From positions 113,718-177,717 of the forward strand of contig DHIO01000006.1 of NCBI GenBank assembly GCA_002403855.1: DNA of 64,000 nt. Reading direction: 5' to 3'. Shown here one piece after another: positions 34,725-41,785 of the stretch. The stretch comes from Acidimicrobiia bacterium UBA4744 (GTDB lineage: Bacteria > Actinomycetota > Acidimicrobiia > Spongiisociales > UBA4744). Below the pieces are notes generated by a model, which was not told the DNA's origin, ran no database searches, and saw only the letters and a program-made list of their open reading frames with translations. Every line of letters starts with the position of its first letter. The first letter of the stretch is position 1. The position numbers and the translations under genes were made by a program.

Positions 34725-35870
34725 ATGGCTATGGCACTCGAGGATGGTCGCTCGAGGATCCTCATCATCGACGATGAGCAGGTGGTGCTCGAATCCTGCA
34801 TAGAGATCTTGCTCGACCAGCCCTACGACGTCGCCACCGCGTCCAGCGGCGCTCGCGGTCTGGAATTCATGGAGGAATTCCGGCCCGATCTGGTGTTCGT
34901 GGACTTGAAGATGCCCGGCCTCTCCGGCCTGGAAGTCCTCGAAGCTATCAACCGGGATGACCCGACAGTCGTGACGGTGGTCATCACCGGGTACGCCACC
35001 GTGGACTCGGCGATCGAGGCCATGAAGCTAGGAGCGTACGATTTCATCCCCAAGCCGTTTACGCCCGACCAGTTCCGGGTGATCACCGCACGCAGTCTGG
35101 AAAAGCGCAAGCTCGTTCTCGAGACGATCGCGCTACGCCGTGAAAAGGAGATGCTTCGGGAGAACTTCGCCGCGATCGTTAGCCATGAGCTGAAATCACC
35201 GCTGAGTGCCGTTCAGCAGAATCTCTTCGTCTTGGCACATCAACTCTCTCCCGTCACTACCGAGGACCAGCGAGTGCAACTCGAGCGCATGAAGTCACGG
35301 ATCGGTGATCTTCTGGACCTAGTGGATCGATGGTTGCGCAGCGTCTCGGTCGACCTGGACGGCATCCGAGAACGATTCGAGACCCTGCCTCTCTCTGTTC
35401 CGATCACCAAGGCAGTCGAGTCCGTGCAACCCCAAGCCGTTCGCAAAGACGTCGAGATCGTCGTACAAGAACGCGCCGGGAGTGTCTACGGCCACGAAGG
35501 GGTTCTTACCGAAGCCCTGACCAACATCATCGGCAATGCGGTGAAGTACTCGTATGAGGGCGGCACCGTCACCATCACGACGAAGCAACTCGACGACCGA
35601 GTCAGGGTCGATGTGACGGATACCGGAGTGGGTATTTCGGAAGACGACCGAGTTCACATCTTCGATGACTTCTACCGAGGGGACGTCGGCATGAGCCGCC
35701 AGAGCGGCGCCGGACTCGGGCTGGCCATCAGTCGGAGGATCATTGAGGCCCACAACGGATCCGTGTCGGTCGAGAGCGAGTTGGGGAGAGGCACCACCTT
35801 CACCATCCTCCTTCCCACCGAGGCCCCTGAGCCTCCCGTTTCACGTTTACCTGAGAGGAGCGAGATCTAA
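34725..35870 (+). CDS. Receiver-histidine kinase hybrid
   Basis: The 381-residue protein has a canonical receiver domain: IDDEQ near residue 15, phosphoacceptor Asp60 in FVDLKMPG and switch Lys110 in IPKPF. A coiled linker follows, then a kinase core with His154 (IVSHELKSPLS), NAVKYS, DTGVGI and GAGLGLAISRRII. It has no membrane segment. It starts 4 bp after the first kinase gene, with AGGAG upstream of ATG 34725. The layout suggests a relay: the first kinase may phosphorylate this receiver. Confidence 0.88.
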   Translation: MAMALEDGRSRILIIDDEQVVLESCIEILLDQPYDVATASSGARGLEFMEEFRPDLVFVDLKMPGLSGLEVLEAINRDDPTVVTVVITGYATVDSAIEAMKLGAYDFIPKPFTPDQFRVITARSLEKRKLVLETIALRREKEMLRENFAAIVSHELKSPLSAVQQNLFVLAHQLSPVTTEDQRVQLERMKSRIGDLLDLVDRWLRSVSVDLDGIRERFETLPLSVPITKAVESVQPQAVRKDVEIVVQERAGSVYGHEGVLTEALTNIIGNAVKYSYEGGTVTITTKQLDDRVRVDVTDTGVGISEDDRVHIFDDFYRGDVGMSRQSGAGLGLAISRRIIEAHNGSVSVESELGRGTTFTILLPTEAPEPPVSRLPERSEI

Positions 35871-35886
35871 TGCAGGGAGGAATCCC

Positions 35887-36312
35887 ATGAACCCGACGAA
35901 ACGGCTACTCATCGTCGACGACGATCCAGACTTCGCCGGTGCGATCAGCGAGATCCTCGAATCGGCCGGCTACGAGACGGACATAACGCACAACCCCAAG
36001 GAGGGATGGGCGGCGCTCAAGACGAACAAGTACGACCTTCTCCTGCTGGACATCATGATGGGTCGGGGCGCCGAGGGTGTGATGATGGCCCGTAAGATCC
36101 GCAAGGATGAATCGTTGCGCGAGATGCCGGTGCTCATCATCACCGGTTTGCGCGAGCAGATTGCTTTTCTCTTCCCGGGCCAAGCCATCCATCCGGGATT
36201 CGTGCCGGTCGACGAATTGGTCGAGAAGCCGGTGGAGCCTGAACTTCTTCTCGACCGGGTTGGTGCGCTGATCGAAGCCTCCGAGGCGCGATCGCCGGGG
36301 GGTGATGAGTAA
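35887..36312 (+). CDS. Stand-alone response regulator receiver protein
   Basis: The 141-residue product is a single receiver domain: LIVDDDPD, phosphoacceptor Asp55 in LLLLDIMMG, LIITG, and VEKPVEP with the switch lysine. A short insertion (QIAFLFPGQAIHPGFVP) precedes the final helix. There is no DNA-binding output domain, so it probably acts by protein contact. AGGGAGG upstream supports ATG 35887. It ends exactly where hdrC begins. Confidence 0.88.
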   Translation: MNPTKRLLIVDDDPDFAGAISEILESAGYETDITHNPKEGWAALKTNKYDLLLLDIMMGRGAEGVMMARKIRKDESLREMPVLIITGLREQIAFLFPGQAIHPGFVPVDELVEKPVEPELLLDRVGALIEASEARSPGGDE

Positions 36313-36885
36313 GTGTTTCCTGCCACGACTTCACCCCAATTCAGCATGGAAGTCATGAACCTTCTCTACGCAGGCGACGGGAAACCGCCGAACCTCTGCG
36401 TGCATTGTTCGGTCTGCTCGGCTACCTGCCCGGCTGTGGAGTTCATGGACCACTCCCCGCGCATGCTCTTGGCCATGATCAACGCCGGGATGAAGGACGA
36501 GGTGCTTGCCAGCAACACGTTCTGGACTTGTGCCTCGTGCTTTGCCTGCTCGGAGCGGTGTCCCCAAGGGATACACGTAGCCCAGATCATGTATGCACTG
36601 AAGCGTTACTCGCTGTGGCACAACCGGTACCCGGAAGGGTTGGTTGGGCCCGATTTCTCACGGCGTTTCGTGAAGACCATCCTTGCCAACGGAAAGTCGT
36701 ACGAGCCCGGCTACGCCCCTGCCTTTATCTGGGAGGGGGGGCTTCCGGGGCTTCTGTACGAGATGCTGGGAGCCGTCAAGCTATTGCGGCGCGGGCGACT
36801 CCAGTTGATTCCCAAGAAGATCAAACGCGTGGACAACTTCCGCCAGATGATCGGGCGGATCATACCCCTGGAGGGTATCTCGTGA
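36313..36885 (+). CDS. hdrC: HdrC-like iron-sulfur subunit
   Basis: The 190-residue product has two [4Fe-4S] motifs, CVHCSVCSATCPA and CASCFACSERCPQ, in the arrangement of heterodisulfide reductase subunit C. HdrC carries electrons between HdrA and HdrB. GTG 36313 directly follows the TAA of the regulator gene; ATG 36346 is an alternative, and neither has a clear ribosome site. The stop overlaps the hdrB start (GTGA). No hdrA is adjacent; the only one in the window is on the opposite strand at 24028-27432. Confidence 0.9.
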   Translation: MFPATTSPQFSMEVMNLLYAGDGKPPNLCVHCSVCSATCPAVEFMDHSPRMLLAMINAGMKDEVLASNTFWTCASCFACSERCPQGIHVAQIMYALKRYSLWHNRYPEGLVGPDFSRRFVKTILANGKSYEPGYAPAFIWEGGLPGLLYEMLGAVKLLRRGRLQLIPKKIKRVDNFRQMIGRIIPLEGIS

Positions 36886-37787
36886 AGACGTACGCCTACT
36901 ACCCCGGTTGTTCCCTCGAGTCGATGGCGGTCAGCTACCACGTGTCCGCCGTGGAGGTTGCTCATCTTCTCGGCGTGACGCTGGTGGAGATCGAGGATTG
37001 GAACTGTTGTGGTGCCACCGCATATTCCCACGTGGACGAGCTGCTGGCACAGGTCTTGAGTGCCCGCAACCTCGCCCTGGCCGAGAAAGAGCAACGGCCG
37101 GATCTGGTCGCTCCGTGCAGCGGTTGTTTCAAGAACCTCTATTTCGCCAATGAGCACATGCTCGAAGACGCCGATCTGATGGACCACATGAACTTCGCCC
37201 TGGAGGCTGATGATCTCAGTTATTCCGGCGGTGTCACCGTCCATCACCTGATGGATTTGTTCGTGAGGGAGGTCGGCCTCGATGCGATCCGCGAAAAGGT
37301 GGAAGATCCGCTCGAAGGCCTGCGCGTTGCCCCGTACTACGGGTGTCAGATGACCCGCCCGAGGAAGCCGGGGGAGGGTCTGGAGGATGTGGAAGGGCCG
37401 CGGTTCTTCGAGGAGTTGGTCGGGGCGCTCGGGGCGATACCGGTCGACTATCCCTATCGGATGCGCTGCTGTGGGGCCTCGTTGATAGCGACCAGCCGGC
37501 AGGCGGCCCTCTCCATGCTGCGGGACTTGCTGCAGAGTGCCATGGACGCCGGCGCGGACGTGATTGCCACGTCATGCCCGCTGTGCCAGATCAACCTGGA
37601 GGTCTACCAGTCCGAGGTCAACCGGGAACTCGGCACGGAGTTCTCCATGCCGATCATGTACTTCACCCAGTTGATGGGCCTCGCACTGGGGATCAAGCCG
37701 AAGCAGTTGGGGATCGGTAGCGAGGTCGTCCCGGTCGCTCCGGTCTTGGCCTGTCGCCAGAGCCAGCGGACTGCAGTGGCCGGCTGA
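36882..37787 (+). CDS. hdrB: HdrB-like subunit with two intact cysteine-rich (CCG) domains
   Basis: The 301-residue product has both CCG motifs complete. The first has Cys10 (YYPGCSLES), NCCGA and CSGC; the second has YYGCQM, MRCCGAS and CPLC. In methanogen HdrB each motif holds a noncubane [4Fe-4S] cluster that reduces the disulfide substrate. The bacterial substrate here is unknown; no coenzyme M or B is expected. GTG 36882 overlaps the hdrC stop and has GGAGGG just upstream. It is the last gene of the sensor operon and is followed by a hairpin. Confidence 0.92.
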   Translation: MKTYAYYPGCSLESMAVSYHVSAVEVAHLLGVTLVEIEDWNCCGATAYSHVDELLAQVLSARNLALAEKEQRPDLVAPCSGCFKNLYFANEHMLEDADLMDHMNFALEADDLSYSGGVTVHHLMDLFVREVGLDAIREKVEDPLEGLRVAPYYGCQMTRPRKPGEGLEDVEGPRFFEELVGALGAIPVDYPYRMRCCGASLIATSRQAALSMLRDLLQSAMDAGADVIATSCPLCQINLEVYQSEVNRELGTEFSMPIMYFTQLMGLALGIKPKQLGIGSEVVPVAPVLACRQSQRTAVAG

Positions 37788-37818
37788 CGGGAGACAACCG
37801 ACCTCGAGGTCGCCGGCC

Positions 37819-37843
37819 GGGCGGGCCGCACCTGCGGCCGCCC
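37819..37843 (+). terminator. Candidate terminator hairpin after hdrB
   Basis: GGGCGGGCCGC at 37819-37829 pairs with GCGGCCGCCC at 37834-37843 around an ACCT loop, with one bulged G. Only two T residues follow, so it is a GC-strong, U-poor stem. It separates the sensor/hdrCB operon from the dcw promoter. Confidence 0.45.
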
Positions 37844-37991
37844 TTGTCGCGGAGTACCTCGCCGGCATCCCCTCTCGGTGGTCGAACGCACCAACCGCGC
37901 CCGACCACTCTGCGCCTCTGAGAGCGGCCGATGCCTGGGTCGGCCACCGGCGCCCATCCCCGGATCGATGGGAGGAAAGGGGGCCAATAGG

Positions 37992-38020
37992 TTGACATGT
38001 GGTGCGGAATGGGGCATAGT
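37992..38020 (+). promoter_or_regulatory. mraZ promoter
   Basis: TTGACA at 37992-37997 and CATAGT at 38015-38020 are 17 bases apart, a near-consensus sigma-70-type promoter. It would start transcription of the dcw cluster about 40 bases before the mraZ ATG. It overlaps the TGG repeats described next. Confidence 0.75.
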
Positions 38021-38034
38021 GGCACGCAGTGGAG
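38000..38034 (+). promoter_or_regulatory. MraZ box: four TGG repeats at 10-bp spacing
   Basis: TGGTG, TGGGG, TGGCA and TGGAG begin at 38000, 38010, 38020 and 38030, exactly one helical turn apart. MraZ is known to bind direct TGG-type repeats at 10-bp spacing upstream of its own gene in other bacteria. The array spans the spacer, the -10 box and the start site, which fits autorepression. Confidence 0.7.
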
Positions 38035-38065
38035 GACTACGGATGCCGGACAGGGTGCAGGAATC

Positions 38066-38497
38066 ATGTTCCTCGGTGAGTACCAACACACGCTCGACCC
38101 GAAAGGGAGAGTCGTGTTGCCCGCCAAATTCCGCGAACGATTGGCGGAGGGGTGCGTCATCACCAAGGGGCAGGAGCGATGCCTCTACGTCTTCGCGCTC
38201 GATCGGTGGGAGACGGAGGTAGAACGAGTGAACACCCTTCCCCGCACCGACGCCCGGGCTCGCAAGCTGGCCCGGTCGTTCTTCGCCGGAGCCGACCAGC
38301 AGATTCCCGACAAGCAGGGGAGAGTGCAGGTCCCCACCAATCTCCGCAACTATGCGGATCTCAGCAAAGACCTGACCGTGGTCGGCGTCGCCGACCGAGT
38401 CGAGATCTGGGACACGGCGACTTGGGATCGCATGTCCGCAGAAGCAGACGAGTACTACGCCGACATAGAGGAGGCCCTCGGCGAACACGGAATCTGA
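38066..38497 (+). CDS. mraZ: Transcriptional regulator MraZ
   Basis: The 143-residue protein begins MFLGEYQHTLDPKGRVVLPA, the first AbrB-like swapped-hairpin repeat. The second repeat is near residue 75 (FFAGADQQIPDKQGRVQVP). MraZ binds the dcw promoter and damps the operon. ATG 38066 was chosen on the conserved start; the ribosome site is weak. A stronger site (GGAGG, 38031-38035) sits before an out-of-frame ATG at 38043. It is the first gene of the dcw cluster. Confidence 0.95.
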   Translation: MFLGEYQHTLDPKGRVVLPAKFRERLAEGCVITKGQERCLYVFALDRWETEVERVNTLPRTDARARKLARSFFAGADQQIPDKQGRVQVPTNLRNYADLSKDLTVVGVADRVEIWDTATWDRMSAEADEYYADIEEALGEHGI

Positions 38498-38522
38498 CAA
38501 GGCAATCGAGGACTGGTTCATC

Positions 38523-38596
38523 GCCAGCCCCCCGGAACCAACGGAAGGCCCCCTACTCCGCCCGCTTCCTTTGGTGCCAGCGCCCGGGGGGCTGGC
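38523..38596 (+). ncRNA. Structured leader before rsmH (mraW RNA motif candidate)
   Basis: GCCAGCCCCCCGG at 38523-38535 is perfectly complementary to CCGGGGGGCTGGC at 38584-38596. Inside, ACCAA (38537-38541) pairs with TTGGT (38571-38575) and GGAAG (38543-38547) with CTTCC (38565-38569), with a single mismatch between those two stems. The right arm ends one base before the rsmH ATG and contains its only G-rich ribosome site. An actinobacterial mraW RNA motif is known in this position; whether this matches its consensus needs a covariance-model search. Confidence 0.6.
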
Positions 38597-38597
38597 A

Positions 38598-39554
38598 ATG
38601 GATCAGACACCCGAGAGCCGTGAGTTTCACGAAGCGGTTATGGCAGAGGAGGTGGTCGAACTGTTCCGTCCGTTGCAGAAAGGGCTGGTCCTGGACGCGA
38701 CTTTCGGCGGCGGCGGCCACAGCCGACGCCTCCTGGATGCCCTCGGCAGCAACGTGCGGGTCCTCGCTTTCGACCGGGATCCGGATGCAATCCGCGAGGC
38801 GGAAGCGTTGCGGGCTGAAACCGGCATCGGAGAGCGACTGCAGATCGTCAACCGCAACTACAGGGGTTTGGAAGAAGTGTTGATCGAACGGAGCATCGAC
38901 AGTATTGACGGCGCCCTCTTCGACCTGGGGGTCTCCGGTCACCAGGTCGAGGAGGGTACCCGAGGTTTCTCGTACCGGTCGGCCGGGCCACTCGACATGC
39001 GGATGGGTCCCGATGCTCCCCACACGGCCGCCGAACTGGTCAACGACTGGCCGGAATCCGATCTGGCCCGGGTACTCCGTTCTTACGGCGAAGAGAGATT
39101 CGCCGGCCGCATCGCCCGGGCGATCGTGGCCGCCCGTCCGGTCTCAGACACTGCCCAACTAGCCGAAGTTGTTCGTGCGGCAATTCCGGCTGCTACTCGC
39201 CGGACCGGGGGACATCCCGCCCGCAGGACCTTCCAGGCGTTGCGGATCGCCGTCAATGATGAACTCGGCGACCTCGAGGAGGGTCTCGAATCGGCGCTGC
39301 GCCGTCTACGCGCCGGCGGCCGGTGTGTCGTCATTTCCTACCACTCGCTCGAAGACCGCATCGTCAAACGCCGCTTCGCGCAGGGTGCGGGCGGTTGTAC
39401 GTGTCCACCCGACTTCCCGGTTTGTGTGTGCGAGGACACCACGGAACTCCGCCTGCTCGTCCGCAAGCCACTTCGGCCCACCGAGGAGGAGGTGGTGACC
39501 AACCCGCGGGCCCGTAGCGCCCGACTGCGGGCGATCGAGAAGGTTGCCGCGTGA
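38598..39554 (+). CDS. rsmH: 16S rRNA m4C1402 N4-methyltransferase (RsmH/MraW)
   Basis: RsmH methylates C1402 in the ribosomal P site using S-adenosylmethionine. The 318-residue protein has the SAM motif LVLDATFGGGGHSRRLL, FDLGVSGHQVEEGTRGFSY and the C-terminal VISYHSLEDRIVKRRF block. A Cys-rich insert (CTCPPDFPVCVCEDT) precedes the tail. I chose ATG 38598; TTG 38571 lies inside the hairpin and is less likely. It overlaps ftsL by 4 bp. Confidence 0.94.
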   Translation: MDQTPESREFHEAVMAEEVVELFRPLQKGLVLDATFGGGGHSRRLLDALGSNVRVLAFDRDPDAIREAEALRAETGIGERLQIVNRNYRGLEEVLIERSIDSIDGALFDLGVSGHQVEEGTRGFSYRSAGPLDMRMGPDAPHTAAELVNDWPESDLARVLRSYGEERFAGRIARAIVAARPVSDTAQLAEVVRAAIPAATRRTGGHPARRTFQALRIAVNDELGDLEEGLESALRRLRAGGRCVVISYHSLEDRIVKRRFAQGAGGCTCPPDFPVCVCEDTTELRLLVRKPLRPTEEEVVTNPRARSARLRAIEKVAA

Positions 39555-39955
39555 CTGCTCACCCGGCGCCGGTTCGGCAGAAACGCCCCCATATCCGGGT
39601 CCTACCCGGGCGGGGATTTCAGCCGCTGCGGATGGCTCCGTGGTTCCTCTTCACAGCCCTGGTGATCTTCGTCTTCTTCGCGCTCATCTACTCGCGGACC
39701 ACTCTGAGCGACTCCGCTTTCCGGCTCAAGGAAGTCGAAGCGCAGATCGCCCAGGAAGAATCGACCTATCAGCAGCTGCGGCTGGAGGTGGCGCGTCTCC
39801 AATCACCGGAGCGAGTCGTTCCGCTGGCCGAGCAGATCGGCCTGGTTCTCCCCGAACAGGTACGGACCGTCGAGGCGTTCGGGGTCACCGGCACCGAAGG
39901 GGGCGCGGAGGAACGTTGGGCGGAAGTGAAGTCGATCTTGACCGCATCGCCATGA
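39551..39955 (+). CDS. ftsL: FtsL-like cell division protein
   Basis: The 134-residue protein has a basic cytoplasmic N-terminus, one membrane segment (about residues 28-48, APWFLFTALVIFVFFALIYS) and a short coiled coil (RLKEVEAQIAQEESTYQQLR), followed by RLQSPERVVPLAEQIGLVLP. This is the layout of FtsL, a bitopic divisome protein. FtsL sequences diverge fast, so the call rests on position between rsmH and ftsI and on topology. GTG 39551 overlaps the rsmH stop (GTGA). Confidence 0.8.
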   Translation: MTAHPAPVRQKRPHIRVLPGRGFQPLRMAPWFLFTALVIFVFFALIYSRTTLSDSAFRLKEVEAQIAQEESTYQQLRLEVARLQSPERVVPLAEQIGLVLPEQVRTVEAFGVTGTEGGAEERWAEVKSILTASP

Positions 39956-40051
39956 GGACGACCGGACCATGCGCTGGCGACCGGAGCCCGAAGGGTCACC
40001 AAGAACCCGTACACAAAGGCTCGCCCGCCGGGGTCCCCCCGGAGGTATAGC

Positions 40052-41785
40052 GTGGGGGGGCGGCAGACAAGCCGCCGCTCGCGGGCAACCGACTACCGGC
40101 TGATTGCCGTTGCCGTCGGGCTCATCCTGGCCTGGGCGGCCGTCGGGATCCGGCTCTTCCAAGTGCAGGTCGTCAAGGCAGACGAACTGGCCGCGATGGG
40201 GCTCGATCAGCGCCTCACCGTAAAAGAACTGGCAGCCGACCGCGGCAACATCTTCGACCGGGAAGGTCGCGAGCTCGCCATCACGGTGGATGCCACAACG
40301 ATCTACGCCAACCCTCGGCAGGTGACGACACCGGAGGTCACGGCGTCGGTCCTGGCAGCCGCTCTGGGGCTCGATACCGCCGCGGTGCTCGACAAACTCA
40401 CTTCCGATAGGAGTTTCGTGTTCATTGCTCGCCAGGTTGAATGGGAACAGGCGGAGCCGGTCACCGCTCTGGGGCATCCCGGAATCCACTGGTACACCGA
40501 GCCCAAACGCGTCTATCCGGCGGGACGCATGGCTGCCCAGGTCATCGGCTTCGTCAACATCGACAATCAGGGCATCGAGGGACTCGAGTTCGGTTACGAC
40601 GAAGAGCTGAGCGGGTCGCCGGGCCGGCTCGAAGCCGAGCAGGACCCCGAAGGCCGCCTCATCACGTTCGGCGAATACGACGTTGTCCCGGCCGTGCCGG
40701 GAAGCGATCTCATCACGACGATCGATCGGGAGATCCAGTTCATTGCGGAAGAGGTGTGCGAGGACACCATCGTTCGCACTGGTGCACAGCGTTGCTCCGT
40801 TGTTGTTCTCGACCCAGACTCGGGAGAGGTGCTGGCCATGGTGACGCTGCCCAGCTTTGACCCCGGTGATCGGGCCGGTATCGATTCCGACCGGTACCGG
40901 AACTGGGCGGCGCTGTCGGTTTTCGAGCCGGGCTCCACTCAGAAGCTCGTCACGGTGGCGGCGGCGCTGGAGGAGAAAGCGGTCAGTGCGGCGACCACCT
41001 TCGAAGTGCCGGATCAGATCGAAATCGTCCCCGGCGCCTGTCCGGACAATGAGGATGTCTATGGGTGTTTCACCGACAACACTCCGCATGAGCCTCGCAT
41101 CATGAGCGTCACGGACATCGTCACCCGCTCGTCGAACGTGGGCACCATTCTGATCGGGCAGGAACTGGGCGAAGAGAAGCTGGCCGACTACCTGGGCGCG
41201 TTCAACTACGGGTCTCACACCGGCATCGATTTTCCCGGGGAAGCTGCCGGGGAGATCAACCTTGCCGCCGGATGTCAGTCGTGCCCTGCGTCGGCGGCGA
41301 TCGGCTACAGCGTGTCGGTCACCGAACTCCAAATGGCCGCGGTGTATGCCACCATTGCCAACGATGGCGTGTGGGTACAACCGCACTTGGTCAAGGAGAT
41401 CGTCGATGGCATCGGCGTCCGCAGTCCGATGGACCCCGAACACCGGCGGGTCGTCTCGGAGGACTCTGCCCGTATCATGCGTCTCCTTCTGCAAAACGTC
41501 GTTGAAAGCGAAGACGGAACCGGCCAACAAGCCCGGGTGAGCGGATACACCGTTGGAGGCAAGACGGGGACCACCCGCCGCTTCGAGGAAGGTGAGGGAT
41601 ACACGGACGATTTCGTGGCGAGTTTCATCGGGATGGCTCCCGTCGATGAACCCGAGATCGTCGTCGCGGTCGTTGTCGACGCCCCGCTGTCGGACAACAC
41701 CGGCGGTCGCGCCGCCGCCCCGGCGTTTGCCGAAATCGTCGAGCGGACTCTGCATCAAATGGGGGTGGCACCCGATGCCTCCTGA
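40052..41785 (+). CDS. ftsI: Septal peptidoglycan transpeptidase FtsI (PBP3 type)
   Basis: The 577-residue class B penicillin-binding protein has one membrane anchor (about residues 16-36). A dimerisation region with DRGNIFDREG follows. The active-site motifs are Ser295-x-x-Lys298 (EPGSTQK), Ser360-Ser-Asn362 and Lys504-Thr-Gly. There are no PASTA repeats. The extracytoplasmic part has several cysteines (Cys236, Cys248, Cys330, Cys339, Cys408, Cys411), which could form disulfides and are unusual for this family. GTG 40052 has GGAGG at 40041-40045. It overlaps murE by 11 bp. Confidence 0.94.
   Translation: MGGRQTSRRSRATDYRLIAVAVGLILAWAAVGIRLFQVQVVKADELAAMGLDQRLTVKELAADRGNIFDREGRELAITVDATTIYANPRQVTTPEVTASVLAAALGLDTAAVLDKLTSDRSFVFIARQVEWEQAEPVTALGHPGIHWYTEPKRVYPAGRMAAQVIGFVNIDNQGIEGLEFGYDEELSGSPGRLEAEQDPEGRLITFGEYDVVPAVPGSDLITTIDREIQFIAEEVCEDTIVRTGAQRCSVVVLDPDSGEVLAMVTLPSFDPGDRAGIDSDRYRNWAALSVFEPGSTQKLVTVAAALEEKAVSAATTFEVPDQIEIVPGACPDNEDVYGCFTDNTPHEPRIMSVTDIVTRSSNVGTILIGQELGEEKLADYLGAFNYGSHTGIDFPGEAAGEINLAAGCQSCPASAAIGYSVSVTELQMAAVYATIANDGVWVQPHLVKEIVDGIGVRSPMDPEHRRVVSEDSARIMRLLLQNVVESEDGTGQQARVSGYTVGGKTGTTRRFEEGEGYTDDFVASFIGMAPVDEPEIVVAVVVDAPLSDNTGGRAAAPAFAEIVERTLHQMGVAPDAS

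Noticed and set aside
37788..37990. Small RNA gene between hdrB and mraZ
   Set aside because: The stretch has a terminator-like hairpin and GC-rich sequence but no promoter of its own and no recognisable RNA family.
39803..41758. 651-codon open frame on the minus strand across ftsI
   Set aside because: It is antisense to ftsI, whose active-site motifs are intact. The product is His/Arg/Asp-rich with no fold, as expected from a high-GC shadow.
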